Assembly: GCA_021845665.1 (NCBI GenBank)
Contig: JAJZVO010000013.1
Span: forward strand, 1 to 64,000
Source: Bacteroidota bacterium
GTDB taxonomy: Bacteria > Bacteroidota > Ignavibacteria > Kryptoniales > JAKASW01
Reading direction: 5' to 3'
Length of the DNA stretch: 64,000 nt
Both the position numbers and the translations under genes were made by a program. Under the pieces are notes generated by a model. The model saw only the letters and a program-made list of their open reading frames with translations, was not told where the DNA came from and made no database searches. Shown one piece after another: positions 6,978-16,380 of this stretch (its first letter is position 1; every line of letters starts with the position of its first letter).

Positions 6978-9113
6978 TCAGTTGTAAATTACTAGCCTCT
7001 GACCCGGATGGATATCCGGAGCCGTATCGTTCCATTCTCGCAGTTTGTTGAGACTGACTCCAAACTTTCTGGCGATACTCCAAAGCGAGTCGCCGCGGCG
7101 AACCCTGTAAATGGTCCTAGAGTCCGTCGTTTCAGCAAGCATGTTACCTGTTCCTTTGTGGCCTGCCGCGTATGGCGAGCTTATCCGGATGCGGGCACCG
7201 GCCTGTATCCTGCTACCGCCAAGATTGTTCCAATCTTTGAGATCTGCGACCGTGACTCCGTAACGAAACGCAATGCTGCTGAGGGTTTCACCACGCCGGA
7301 TAATATGATATATAGAGCGCGGTCCCGGCGGATCGCTGTGCTGGACTATCGATGCTCTTGCTCTTTTGCGGCTGGGTGGATCCGGCGTTACGGCGGCTAC
7401 CAATAGCCTCTCCCTTGGTTTAATAAGTGAACTGCTCAAATGATTGAGTCGCTTCAACTTCGCGACCGATATGCCATACGCCGCAGCTATGCCGCTGAGA
7501 GTCTCACCTCTTCGTACGACATAGACACCGAAGTTGCTTCGCCTTGCAGAAGCGAGGCGACCGAACCTGACTTGAGCTTCGCGCTGGTAGTATGAGCTGT
7601 TAACCGGGATAATCAAACGCATCCCCGGATATATCCGGCTGCTCCGCCAGGAAAGATGGTTTGCCATTCGAAGCGACGTCAGGCCTACTCCGTAATCGCG
7701 GGCGATGGTCCAAAGGGTCTCGCCGTATCTTACAGTGTGGAACGCCCACGTAAGCCTTTCAGAAGCAGGGAGCTTCTGATAATCAGCTGCAAAAATCCGT
7801 TCCATTCCCTTTGGCACTAGCAAGGGGTATCCATTGTCGCCGTATTCGGGCGGTGTCACACCATGGACGAGCTCAGGGTTCATTGCGATGAGAGAATCGT
7901 AATCCATGCCTGCCGCGTCGGCGAGGACCCTGAGATCGACACTCTCCGGGATCCTGACCGTATCGCATGGCGGCGGTGCCGGCGCGAGACTGTCTGCGAA
8001 TCCATATTCCTTTGGATTCATGGCAATCATCGTGACCGCTATGTACTGAGGCACGTAATTTCTTGTCTCTCGCGGGAGAAACCTTTCGATCTTCCAGAAG
8101 TCCCTGTATCCTCCACTTCGCCAGATAGCCCTGTTTACTGAGCCTGTGCCGCAGTTGTACGCGGCAATTGCCAGGTACCAATTCTTGTAGTAGTTGTATA
8201 AATCCTTCAGATGGCTCGCCGCTGCTTCGGTCGCAAGAACCGGATTGCGCCTCTCATCGTACCACCAGTTGGATCGAAGTCCGTAAAGCGCACCCGTAGA
8301 ACGGATGAACTGCCATAAGCCCACAGCTCTAGCCCACGAACGTGCATCGGGGTTAAGACCACTTTCAGGCATCGAGAGGTACGCAATTTCTGGAGGCAGA
8401 GAGTCCGCAATGAAAATCCTCTTCATCATCGGAATATACCTGCCCGATCGGTATATCCATTCCTGCATGTGCCATCTTCCTCTCGTAGTGAAGAACTTCA
8501 GGTTCTGTTCGACAAACCTGTTCATCACGAGCGGCACCTTTCCGGTGGCGAGATGTTCCGGCTTAGGAAACTTGACCCCGTTTACGTTTATCGAGTCGAC
8601 TATCTGGGACAACTTCTCCTGAAGGGCAAATACCGAAGTGCCAGGGCCGAGGGTTTGAATGGTTGAGATGTATTTCTCATAATCTCCGATGATCCTCTGG
8701 CTGAGGTCTACAAAATCGGAGTCGCTCTCAATGCCGGGGTAATAACTCAAGTCGTTGAGAACAGTTATCGCTCTTTCGAACTCCACGGCAGAGGAATCCT
8801 GATTCCCGATTCCCTGAAGCCTGAGTGCGCTGGCGTATCTACTTCGCGCGATACCCATCAGCCTGTCCACCGCATCGTCATCCGTTATGATCGAATCAAG
8901 CCCATTTCGATACAACGATTGAAGCCTCGATTGCTGGACTATCGCTTTCCGGCTCATTTCGATTGAAGATCTTAAACTCATTGTATCCATCGCTGCGAGC
9001 CGATCGCCGGATGGCTTCTCTACTCCCCGATTTGTGGAGCAGGAAAACGAAACGACCGCAAATAGCCCCCCCAGTACTAGTAAAACTAATCGATTTTTAA
9101 GCATCTGCCTCAT
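6978..9113 (-). CDS. MltD-type lytic murein transglycosylase lipoprotein with four LysM domains
   Basis: Cleaves the glycan strands of peptidoglycan to form 1,6-anhydro ends. The 711 residues start with a lipoprotein signal (hydrophobic 8-23; lipobox VSFSC with Cys25), so it should be anchored in a membrane facing the periplasm. An SLT/GEWL domain spans about 225-345, with catalytic Glu250 in MPESGLNP, then GLWQFIRSTG and AIAAYNCG. Four LysM peptidoglycan-binding repeats follow at about 458-503, 530-572, 602-645 and 668-711. E. coli MltD has two LysM domains, so four is on the high side. It is upstream of, and probably co-transcribed with, the LOG-family gene. Confidence 0.93.
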   Translation of the reverse strand: MRQMLKNRLVLLVLGGLFAVVSFSCSTNRGVEKPSGDRLAAMDTMSLRSSIEMSRKAIVQQSRLQSLYRNGLDSIITDDDAVDRLMGIARSRYASALRLQGIGNQDSSAVEFERAITVLNDLSYYPGIESDSDFVDLSQRIIGDYEKYISTIQTLGPGTSVFALQEKLSQIVDSINVNGVKFPKPEHLATGKVPLVMNRFVEQNLKFFTTRGRWHMQEWIYRSGRYIPMMKRIFIADSLPPEIAYLSMPESGLNPDARSWARAVGLWQFIRSTGALYGLRSNWWYDERRNPVLATEAAASHLKDLYNYYKNWYLAIAAYNCGTGSVNRAIWRSGGYRDFWKIERFLPRETRNYVPQYIAVTMIAMNPKEYGFADSLAPAPPPCDTVRIPESVDLRVLADAAGMDYDSLIAMNPELVHGVTPPEYGDNGYPLLVPKGMERIFAADYQKLPASERLTWAFHTVRYGETLWTIARDYGVGLTSLRMANHLSWRSSRIYPGMRLIIPVNSSYYQREAQVRFGRLASARRSNFGVYVVRRGETLSGIAAAYGISVAKLKRLNHLSSSLIKPRERLLVAAVTPDPPSRKRARASIVQHSDPPGPRSIYHIIRRGETLSSIAFRYGVTVADLKDWNNLGGSRIQAGARIRISSPYAAGHKGTGNMLAETTDSRTIYRVRRGDSLWSIARKFGVSLNKLREWNDTAPDIHPGQRLVIYN

Positions 9114-9258
9114 TCATTTGAGAAATTCTTTCAAATATATGACCACGACATGGCTTTGTCAAGAACGAGTTTAACTGTTGGGCGAAACTGATTATCCGAC
9201 GATGACTTAGCCCTCGCCTAATCCAAATATCGGATTTTTGATGCGATACTGCAATGGC

Positions 9259-10923
9259 TTAGAACACAACCGGTTCTTCGTATACTCCGAATACTTCCTT
9301 TAATATCTCACACATCTCGCCGATTGTGACATATGCCCGGGTTGCCTGAAGCAACTCTGGCATAAGATTGCTCCCGTCCCCGGCAGCCCGCCTGAGACCT
9401 TCAATCGCTCTCCTAGCATCCGCGTCGCTCCGACCCGCTTTCACTTCCGCAACACGCCTGCGCTGCTTGGTTTCCACATCCTTCGAGATCTCGAGGATCG
9501 GAATAGAGAGACGTTCATCCTCCTGAACAAACTCGTTTACCCCAACGATAATTTTTTCCTTCCTGTCGAGCTCCTGCTGATACCTGTAAGCGGCCTCGGC
9601 AATCTCTCTCTGGAAGAAACCTTGTTCGATAGCGGGGATCACGCCGCCGAGTGATTCGATTTTTTCAAAATAATCCACCGCCTCGGCCTCAAGCCTGTTG
9701 GTCATGCTCTCAACGAAGTAGCTACCTGCCAAAGGATCGACGGTGTTTGCGACTCCCGTCTCGTACGCCAGTATCTGCTGTGTACGAAGCGCTATCGTTA
9801 CCGCCTTTTCGCTGGGAAGGGCAAGCGTCTCGTCCATCGAATTCGTATGCAACGACTGGGTCCCTCCAAGCACGGCGGCAAGTGCCTGATATGCCGTGCG
9901 CACCATGTTGTTCTCAGGTTGCTGTGCGGTCAGGGAACAACCGGCAGTCTGCGTATGAAACCTGAGCGCGAGCGTCCGTGGATTCTTAGCTCCGTACTTG
10001 TCCCTCATCCTCTTGGCCCAGATTCTCCGAGCCGCACGGTACTTCGCTACCTCTTCGAAGAAATCGACATGTGAATTGAAGAAGAAGGAGATTTGTGGGA
10101 CGAACTCGTCGACGTCTAGGCCCGCTGCGATTCCCGCTTCGACGTAGGCGAAACCGTCCGCAAGCGTGAAGGCGAGCTCCTGCGCCGCCGTCGATCCCGC
10201 TTCTCTAATGTGATAACCGCTCACGGATATCGGGTTCCACTTCGGCATCTCCTTCACGGCGTAACTGAACATGTCGGTGATGATTCGCATCGAGGGCACA
10301 GGTGGATATATCCATTCCTTCTGTGCGATGTATTCCTTCAGGATATCGTTCTGAATTGTGCCGCGAAGCTGACTCGGCTTGACTCCCTGCTTTTCGGCGA
10401 TCACAATGTAGAAGGCGAGGAGCATCGCCGCCGGAGCGTTTATAGTCATCGAAGTCGACACCTTATCAAGTGGGATTCCTTTGAAGAGAATTTCCATATC
10501 TGAAAGCGAACTCACGGAAACTCCACACACGCCGACCTCACCTTCCGAAAGGGGATCGTCCGCGTCTCGTCCCATAAGTGTCGGGAGGTCGAAAGCGACA
10601 CTCAGACCTGTTTGCCCATTCCCGAGTAGGTAGTGGTAACGGCTGTTGGAATCCTCCGGCGTGCCGAAGCCGGCGAACTGCCTCATGGTCCACAACTTCC
10701 CGCGGTACATCGTCGCGTGAATGCCCCGCGTATATGGGAATTCACCGGGGAAACCGATCTCGTTTTCGAAATCCATTTGGGCGGTATGCTCCGGCGTGTA
10801 AAGCATTTCGACCGGTTCACCGCTCACAGTCGTAAACTTCACCGGACGGATCTTACTCTCATTGGCTTTGCTCTCCCATTCCCGCTTCCGTCTTTCGAAT
10901 TCCTCAGCCGACCGTTTCATCAA
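9259..10923 (-). CDS. acyl-CoA mutase large subunit (methylmalonyl-CoA mutase family), without B12-binding domain
   Basis: A 554-residue TIM-barrel catalytic subunit of the coenzyme B12 mutases, which rearrange the carbon skeleton of acyl-CoAs such as methylmalonyl-CoA/succinyl-CoA. Hallmarks: [18 protein letters not shown] (from residue 65), [50 protein letters not shown] and SLHTNSMDE. It ends after the linker ([12 protein letters not shown]), so the C-terminal cobalamin domain of one-chain enzymes is absent and a separate small subunit is needed; none is nearby. His69 stands where P. shermanii mutase has substrate-contacting Tyr89 (GPYATMY). The same GIH form is, as I recall, common in this subfamily, so the substrate is not certain. 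It overlaps the upstream membrane protein by 4 nt. Confidence 0.9.
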   Translation of the reverse strand: MMKRSAEEFERRKREWESKANESKIRPVKFTTVSGEPVEMLYTPEHTAQMDFENEIGFPGEFPYTRGIHATMYRGKLWTMRQFAGFGTPEDSNSRYHYLLGNGQTGLSVAFDLPTLMGRDADDPLSEGEVGVCGVSVSSLSDMEILFKGIPLDKVSTSMTINAPAAMLLAFYIVIAEKQGVKPSQLRGTIQNDILKEYIAQKEWIYPPVPSMRIITDMFSYAVKEMPKWNPISVSGYHIREAGSTAAQELAFTLADGFAYVEAGIAAGLDVDEFVPQISFFFNSHVDFFEEVAKYRAARRIWAKRMRDKYGAKNPRTLALRFHTQTAGCSLTAQQPENNMVRTAYQALAAVLGGTQSLHTNSMDETLALPSEKAVTIALRTQQILAYETGVANTVDPLAGSYFVESMTNRLEAEAVDYFEKIESLGGVIPAIEQGFFQREIAEAAYRYQQELDRKEKIIVGVNEFVQEDERLSIPILEISKDVETKQRRRVAEVKAGRSDADARRAIEGLRRAAGDGSNLMPELLQATRAYVTIGEMCEILKEVFGVYEEPVVF

Positions 10924-11630
10924 TTCACCTTGTAAGGTCTATCTCCCGTGGTATTGGGACTAGCGGATCTCAACTTGTGGAATGAATCCGTTAATGTTCT
11001 GAAAACCGCCGCACATATCGAAAGGTAGCCGATGAAGAAGAGCATCCAATCGTATGTCTTCGGCGTGTAGCTTTCCAGGCCTTTTGGGCCGCTGACATTT
11101 AAGATATGAAAAACTCCAGCAGTAAACGAGTACAGAGCTAAGACACAACCTACAACAAAGATCACTATATCTACTCCCCTGATGCTTATATCTGGCACTC
11201 TCCCGTGAAGGACGATTAGCGACGCTGAGGCGAATGCGAGCAATGCCGCAATCATCAGGGGAGCGATCACCGGCCCTACCCACATCACCGGTATGAGGAA
11301 AAGGACGTCGAATGTTGTGAACGACGGTGGCCAGCCTACCGCCGCCCTAAGGAATACGTAGTAAAATATATCCCATACCGCGAATGCATATATGAAGTAC
11401 ATGCTTCTGTCAAACTTCTTCTTCCCTGCAAGTATTGCGACCATCGCGAGCATTATGATAGTCATAGCTTCCCTGACTATCTCGACCATCGCAAGCTGTG
11501 GATCCAGGGCCCTGAGAGGGAAAAGCTGCCGTGGGTTCGCAAACAACATCTCGCGAAGGTAAATTACTACCGCAGCTTCGACGTATCCCATCGCAATCGA
11601 GTAAATAGTTACCGTCATCAATCTTTTCAT
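10920..11630 (-). CDS. polytopic membrane protein of unknown function
   Basis: 236 residues with about six hydrophobic helices (roughly 8-27, 50-67, 77-98, 103-145 as two, 153-174, 193-212) and a short charged C-terminus. I do not recognise the family. Aromatic and Pro-rich turns ([12 protein letters not shown]) suggest an integral protein rather than a transporter with known motifs. Its stop overlaps the start of the acyl-CoA mutase (ATGA type, 4 nt), so the two are translated together. Whether that reflects shared function is unknown. It is divergent from dxr, with 188 bp between. Confidence 0.8.
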   Translation of the reverse strand: MKRLMTVTIYSIAMGYVEAAVVIYLREMLFANPRQLFPLRALDPQLAMVEIVREAMTIIMLAMVAILAGKKKFDRSMYFIYAFAVWDIFYYVFLRAAVGWPPSFTTFDVLFLIPVMWVGPVIAPLMIAALLAFASASLIVLHGRVPDISIRGVDIVIFVVGCVLALYSFTAGVFHILNVSGPKGLESYTPKTYDWMLFFIGYLSICAAVFRTLTDSFHKLRSASPNTTGDRPYKVN

Positions 11631-11818
11631 ATTCGAATTTCAAAAAGTCATCTGACTGATTCAATGTCAAACTTGCCACGTTCAAGGAGCGGACGGGCTG
11701 AACAGATCATGCTTCCTTCCCTGATATGCAGTGATCCTTTAGTACATCGAGGTTTACGTACTCCTTCGTTTCTTGCTTTGCGAAATGGGCTTATTTAAAT
11801 TGATCAACGGCAAATTTG

Positions 11819-12991
11819 ATGAGTAAAAGGACAAGTATCGCTATACTCGGCTCCACTGGGTCGATTGGAAGAAACAGTCTGGACGTTATCACCAGCATGA
11901 ACGAGCATGGCGAAGACTATCATGTCGCTTATCTTGTCACGAACAAAAACGTAGATTTGCTTTATCAGCAGGTAAAGAAGTACACTCCTGCCGGGGTCGT
12001 CATAATCGATGAGAAGAGAGCCGATCAATTCAGGTCCTATTTGAACGGCGAAAAACTGAAGGTCTATTCCGGAGAGTCGGGTCTCATGGATGTAATGTCG
12101 GGCGAGGAATTTGACGTCCTAATAAGCTCGCTCGTCGGCTTTGCGGGACTTCGCCCTACGTTGAAGGCGCTGGAGGCAGGGAAGACTGTTGCGCTTGCAA
12201 ATAAGGAGACGATGGTTGTAGCAGGCGAGATCGTCAACCAGACTGCAAGTAAGTATCATGCAAACCTGCTCCCCGTCGACAGCGAGCACAGCGCGATCCT
12301 CCAATGCTTCTCGGGTGAGGGGAAGAAATCGATTGCGAAACTGATTCTTACGGCTTCCGGAGGCCCGTTCCTGAATCGGAGCAAAGAGGAACTCGAAAAC
12401 GTGACTGTGGAAGAAGCCCTCAATCATCCGAATTGGAAAATGGGAAACAAGATCACGATCGATTCCGCGACGTTAATGAACAAAGGGCTGGAAGTCATTG
12501 AAGCTCATTATCTCTTCAGCTTGCCGGCGGATAAGATTGAGATTGTCGTCCATCCTCAGTCTATCATACATTCGATGGTCGAATTTGTAGACGGCTCCAT
12601 AAAAGCGCAGCTCGGCATGCCTGATATGAAGATTCCAATTCAATACGCGCTCACGTACCCGGAACGTGTCGAGTCAAAATATCAAAGAATAGATTTCAAC
12701 AAGATCGGGCAGCTCACGTTCATGCCGCCGGATATGGAGAAATTTACCCTTATCAATTCGGCTTATGAGGCTTTGCGTCAGGGCGGAACCTCTACGGCTA
12801 TTTTGAATGCAGCGAATGAGGCGGCTGTCGATCTCTTTCTCCGCCGCAGGATAAGGTTCATGCAGATATCTGAGTTTGTCGACGCTGCACTCGGAGCCAT
12901 CGAGTCGAAAAACTTTCCCGACTTAGACGAGATATTCGAAGCGGATCGGGATGCCAGAAAGTTTGTGTATGCGGAGGCGGAGCACGTTTGA
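11819..12991 (+). CDS. dxr: 1-deoxy-D-xylulose 5-phosphate reductoisomerase
   Basis: Second step of the MEP isoprenoid pathway: converts DXP to 2-C-methyl-D-erythritol 4-phosphate with NADPH. From ATG 11819 it is 390 residues, the family length; the in-frame TTG one codon earlier is not needed. NADPH-binding GSTGSIG is at 11-17. ALANKETMV, the metal and substrate site PVDSEHSAI, the LTASGGPF loop, NWKMGNKITIDSATLMNKGLE and VVHPQSIIHSMVE all follow in order. An AT-rich box (TTAAAT, 11795-11800) lies 18 bases before the start. rseP follows after 72 bp, and the pair ends at a terminator. Confidence 0.97.
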   Translation: MSKRTSIAILGSTGSIGRNSLDVITSMNEHGEDYHVAYLVTNKNVDLLYQQVKKYTPAGVVIIDEKRADQFRSYLNGEKLKVYSGESGLMDVMSGEEFDVLISSLVGFAGLRPTLKALEAGKTVALANKETMVVAGEIVNQTASKYHANLLPVDSEHSAILQCFSGEGKKSIAKLILTASGGPFLNRSKEELENVTVEEALNHPNWKMGNKITIDSATLMNKGLEVIEAHYLFSLPADKIEIVVHPQSIIHSMVEFVDGSIKAQLGMPDMKIPIQYALTYPERVESKYQRIDFNKIGQLTFMPPDMEKFTLINSAYEALRQGGTSTAILNAANEAAVDLFLRRRIRFMQISEFVDAALGAIESKNFPDLDEIFEADRDARKFVYAEAEHV

Positions 12992-13063
12992 AGTCAGCTT
13001 CTATTCAGGCAGCGTCGGGCTGCCGTGATTAGAGAATTTGAAATCTAAACCAGAGAATTGTGG

Positions 13064-14365
13064 ATGGCTTATATACTTTATTTCATAATCACCGTCGGAG
13101 TTCTTGTCTTGGTGCATGAGTTCGGCCATTTCATTGCCGCCAAATTGTCCGGGATGAAGGTGGACACCTTTTCGATCGGCTTCCCGCCCCGCGCCTTCGG
13201 CAAGAAAATCGGTGATACCGACTATTGCGTGTCATGGATTCCCATCGGAGGGTACGTCAAAATCGCCGGGATGATCGATGAGAGTTTCGATACCGATTTC
13301 GTGAACAAGCCTCCGCAGCCAAACGAGTTCCGCTCGAAGCCGATGTACCAGAGAATGATTGTCGTCTCGGCCGGCGTGATAATGAATTTCCTCCTTACCT
13401 TCCTGATCTTCTACGGTATAAACCTGGTCAACGGCAAGATGTATCAGGCGACCACGACTGTCGGGATGGTACGCCCGGGTACTCCCGCTCAGAAACTTGG
13501 CTTCGAGGGCGGCGACAGGCTCATGTCCATCAATGGTAAGGCTGTTAAGAACTGGGAAAATGTTTTGACAGATCTCTACCTTGACAACGTCGCCAACCCT
13601 TTGTCGGTAAAGCTCTATCGTGGCGGAAAGACTGCGGACATCACTGTTGCTAAAGGGGTGGTGCGGCCTGATAAAGACTTCGGCCTGTACCCGAACCATA
13701 TGCGGGTTCAGATTGATGCTGTTGAACCTGGAATGCCCGCCTCAAAAGTCGGCATCTTGCCGGGCGATTATGTCCTATCTGTGGACGGAGATCGTGTTGT
13801 TACCGACACTCAACTCGTTCAGATCGTAAAGTCAAATAAGGGGAAGTTGATTCAGCTAGGCATCGAGAGAGGGAATGAGGTAAAGAATATTTCGGTGATG
13901 CCTAACTCGGACGGAAAGATCGGAGTGGGAATCATCATGGCCTACACCGGTCCGATCGAAAGGTTTAAGTATAACGTCATCTCTGCTATACCCGCCGGTT
14001 TTGACCAGACTGTCGGTGCGACTGGTCTGCTTCTGAAATCAATTTATCAAATGATCGACGGAAAAGTATCGTTCACGAAGTCAATCGGCGGACCAATCAA
14101 GATCGCGCAGCTCGCCACACAAAGCGCTGAAATGGGACTGGTCAGTTTCCTTGGTTTCATGGCATTGCTCAGCATTAGTCTGGCTGTACTTAACATACTT
14201 CCTTTCCCGGCACTTGACGGAGGACATCTCGCGTTTCTTGTGTACGAGTCGATATTCAGAAGGGAAGTGCCCACGAAGGTGAAACTCGTAGCCCAACAGA
14301 TCGGCTTCGCAGTGCTTCTCCTGTTCATGGCATTTGTCATTTACAACGATATTGTACATTTCTAA
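13064..14365 (+). CDS. rseP: RIP site-2 zinc metalloprotease
   Basis: Intramembrane protease that cuts membrane-spanning regulators such as anti-sigma factors and also clears signal-peptide remnants. From ATG 13064 it is 433 residues. HEFGH (18-22) lies in the first membrane helix, GGYVKIAG follows, there are two PDZ domains in the periplasmic loop (about 125-290), and the second zinc motif NILPFPALDGGH sits near residue 385, followed by the last helix. It is the usual neighbour of dxr. No sigma or anti-sigma pair is present in this window, so its target is unknown. Confidence 0.95.
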   Translation: MAYILYFIITVGVLVLVHEFGHFIAAKLSGMKVDTFSIGFPPRAFGKKIGDTDYCVSWIPIGGYVKIAGMIDESFDTDFVNKPPQPNEFRSKPMYQRMIVVSAGVIMNFLLTFLIFYGINLVNGKMYQATTTVGMVRPGTPAQKLGFEGGDRLMSINGKAVKNWENVLTDLYLDNVANPLSVKLYRGGKTADITVAKGVVRPDKDFGLYPNHMRVQIDAVEPGMPASKVGILPGDYVLSVDGDRVVTDTQLVQIVKSNKGKLIQLGIERGNEVKNISVMPNSDGKIGVGIIMAYTGPIERFKYNVISAIPAGFDQTVGATGLLLKSIYQMIDGKVSFTKSIGGPIKIAQLATQSAEMGLVSFLGFMALLSISLAVLNILPFPALDGGHLAFLVYESIFRREVPTKVKLVAQQIGFAVLLLFMAFVIYNDIVHF

Positions 14366-14375
14366 GTTGTACCCT

Positions 14376-14408
14376 GCCTTCCGATAAATCGGATGGCTTT
14401 CGTTTTGT
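14376..14408 (+). terminator. probable rho-independent terminator after rseP
   Basis: GCCTTCCGAT and ATCGGATGGC form a 10-bp stem with one T-T mismatch and a very short A-rich loop (14376-14397). The stem is followed by TTTCGTTTTG (14398-14407). It begins 10 bases after the rseP stop and separates dxr-rseP from the secreted-protein/FecR/cyclase genes. Confidence 0.7.
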
Positions 14409-14538
14409 TACATGCCTGATGCCGTGTACCTATGAGAGGGGGCTGGCTCCGGCTTGTTTTGAAGAATGCGTCCGACATAATTGTCAAACTATAAGTTTTT
14501 GACGGATATACCGCATTCCGGCAAAAAGGGAGGAGCTT

Positions 14539-15642
14539 ATGAGACGCTTCAACATTACCGTGTTGTTCACCAGTCTGATTGCTCTTTCAGCCTCAGTGAA
14601 CGCGCAGACTTCTACAAATCTCGTCAGTATCGTCCTTACCGTTCCGCAGACCAATCAGATTTACGTAGCCGATCTGGATATCCAGCACATCCAAAGCTCC
14701 GGGGTTCTCTTTTCCGCGACGCTCCAGTCACTTGCTTCAGCTCGTATCAAGGTTAAGCTGAGGATGACGGTTAATGTAACGCTCGCCGATGGAACATCGT
14801 ATCCCGATATCGCGGATGCAACGACCAACCCCTTCACGCTGGCGCCCGGACAGGTGCGCGTCATAACTAATGTCGACCTTTCCGGCAGCAATCCGTCGAT
14901 TAGCGTCGAGAGCTCGCACTACAATTCCAACCAGCTGGACCAGCTGAAGAATGTCGCGCTAGCCACAGGTAAAGCTCCGGCCGGAGTGTATCAGTTCGTG
15001 CTGCAATGTCTCGACCAGGATAACATGCCGGTTTCCGAACAGTCTCAGGGGAACATCATTGTAACGAATCCAAGCAGGATAGAGCTTGCGCTCCCTATGG
15101 ATCAGGGATCCGTCTCGACGCTCTTCCCGCATTTCCAATGGATGGCGAATGTCGATACTGTAGTCTTGTCCGTCTACGAAAAACTTCCAAGCCAGGTTAG
15201 TCCTGAAGATGTAGTGTCCGGTGTTCCGTACCTGCGAATGACCGTGCCGAACTCGACTTCACCGGTGCCGGGGTCGTTCAATTACCCGCCATACGGTCCG
15301 GGTGTGAGACCTTTGAAAAACGGGAGAACTTATTATTGGTATGTACAAATACCCGGCTCCGCTTCGCGCGGGAGCGGTCTGAGAAGCGACATCTGGAGCT
15401 TCACCATCGGGAGCATGGATTCTGCCGAACTGGAGGGGACACAGGGCGGCAACATCAATAGCATGGCGACTGCCGCGTTGAAAAGTTTCCTTACTGGCAC
15501 ACCTTACAGTTATCTCGTCTCTCAGATCAGCATGCTGACGGGACAGGCCACATACGACGGCAATGAAATTTCGATCGACGAACTCATAGACATCCTCAAG
15601 AACATGGATCGGTCGAAAGTCACAAGTGTGATAGTCCATTAG
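14539..15642 (+). CDS. secreted beta-rich protein of unknown function, first gene of the FecR/CHASE2 locus
   Basis: 367 residues with a cleavable signal peptide (about 1-22, ending SVNAQ). The first half (residues 24-190) is beta-rich and Thr/Ser/Asn-rich. A second domain has an FPHFQWM motif near 200 and PLKNGRTYYWYVQ near 260; the pattern of Q-W strands and YYW recalls a fibronectin- or Ig-like fold. A short helical tail (ISIDELIDILKNMD) ends the protein. I do not recognise a family. The start has a strong GGGAGGAG ribosome site. The FecR-domain gene starts 10 bp downstream, so the two are almost certainly one transcript. Confidence 0.8.
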   Translation: MRRFNITVLFTSLIALSASVNAQTSTNLVSIVLTVPQTNQIYVADLDIQHIQSSGVLFSATLQSLASARIKVKLRMTVNVTLADGTSYPDIADATTNPFTLAPGQVRVITNVDLSGSNPSISVESSHYNSNQLDQLKNVALATGKAPAGVYQFVLQCLDQDNMPVSEQSQGNIIVTNPSRIELALPMDQGSVSTLFPHFQWMANVDTVVLSVYEKLPSQVSPEDVVSGVPYLRMTVPNSTSPVPGSFNYPPYGPGVRPLKNGRTYYWYVQIPGSASRGSGLRSDIWSFTIGSMDSAELEGTQGGNINSMATAALKSFLTGTPYSYLVSQISMLTGQATYDGNEISIDELIDILKNMDRSKVTSVIVH

Positions 15643-15652
15643 GGAGGCGGCC

Positions 15653-16336
15653 ATGGAAAAGAGGAATCTTATTATCGCTTTCGCGCTGCTTGCCTTTGCG
15701 GCAACGCTTTCTTTTAAAGTGGCGGCGCGCAGCAACGTGGCGCTTTTCTGGATAATAAAGAATGAGGTCGAGAAGAGTCCAAACTCAGAAGTATGGAAAG
15801 GCGCGAAGAAAGGGGAGTTGATTTACGGCGGCGACTACGTCAGGACGCTTCCCAAGTCCTTCACGCTGATAAAGTTCAATGATTCCAGTACTTTGCGCCT
15901 TGGACCCGAGTCGGAGGTGCAGGTCAACGGGGTCGACAATCCGTCGAACATGTTCGTCAACAAGGGCGATGTGGGATTTTCGATGGCTAAACGAAAGGAC
16001 AAGCCATTCGAGTTTACGACACCAACCAGCGTCGCCTCAATTCGAGGGACCCAGGGTATCCTGGTTGTCGGGCTCAACAACTCGGATTTCCTTACCATAG
16101 TTGAAGGGCTCGTCTCATTCGTGAACAACATTTCCCACGATTCCGTGAACGTCGGAGCCGGGCAAACCGGAGTCTCCTCCTCGAACGGCGGCTTGATTGT
16201 CCACAAGTCTACCGAGGCCGATCTGGAAAGGCTCGCGCAGTTGAATGACCAGTTTGGCTGGAAACATGAACTTAAGATCCAATTCCGAGGCAGCGATGGA
16301 CAAATGCATGAGATCATAATCGATACTCAGAAATAG
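15653..16336 (+). CDS. periplasmic FecR-domain protein
   Basis: 227 residues with an N-terminal hydrophobic signal or anchor (about 5-25), then a FecR domain: GELIYGGDYVRTLPKSFTLIKF, LRLGPESEVQV, NKGDVGFSM, FEFTTPTSVASIRGTQG (about 118-138) and VEGLVSFVN. FecR domains are beta-helical periplasmic modules known from FecR of the iron-citrate system, and are also common next to CHASE2 sensors. Here there is no sigma factor, TonB receptor or siderophore gene, so an iron role is unlikely. GGAGG precedes the start. It lies between the secreted protein and the outer-membrane barrel gene, with small gaps on both sides. Confidence 0.88.
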   Translation: MEKRNLIIAFALLAFAATLSFKVAARSNVALFWIIKNEVEKSPNSEVWKGAKKGELIYGGDYVRTLPKSFTLIKFNDSSTLRLGPESEVQVNGVDNPSNMFVNKGDVGFSMAKRKDKPFEFTTPTSVASIRGTQGILVVGLNNSDFLTIVEGLVSFVNNISHDSVNVGAGQTGVSSSNGGLIVHKSTEADLERLAQLNDQFGWKHELKIQFRGSDGQMHEIIIDTQK

Positions 16337-16380
16337 TCTTTTTCTGCCCTAACTATAGAGCAGTGTTGGTCGGAGGCATT

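Noticed and set aside
6389-7051. A 220-codon plus-strand frame opposite the LOG-family gene
   Set aside because: It is a Ser/Thr/Pro-rich shadow of the minus-strand gene, whose GGTGTMVE motif is clear.
15653-16336. FecR gene as part of an iron-citrate (FecIR) system
   Set aside because: No ECF sigma factor, TonB-dependent receptor or periplasmic iron-binding gene is present; the linked CHASE2 cyclase points to a different signalling role.
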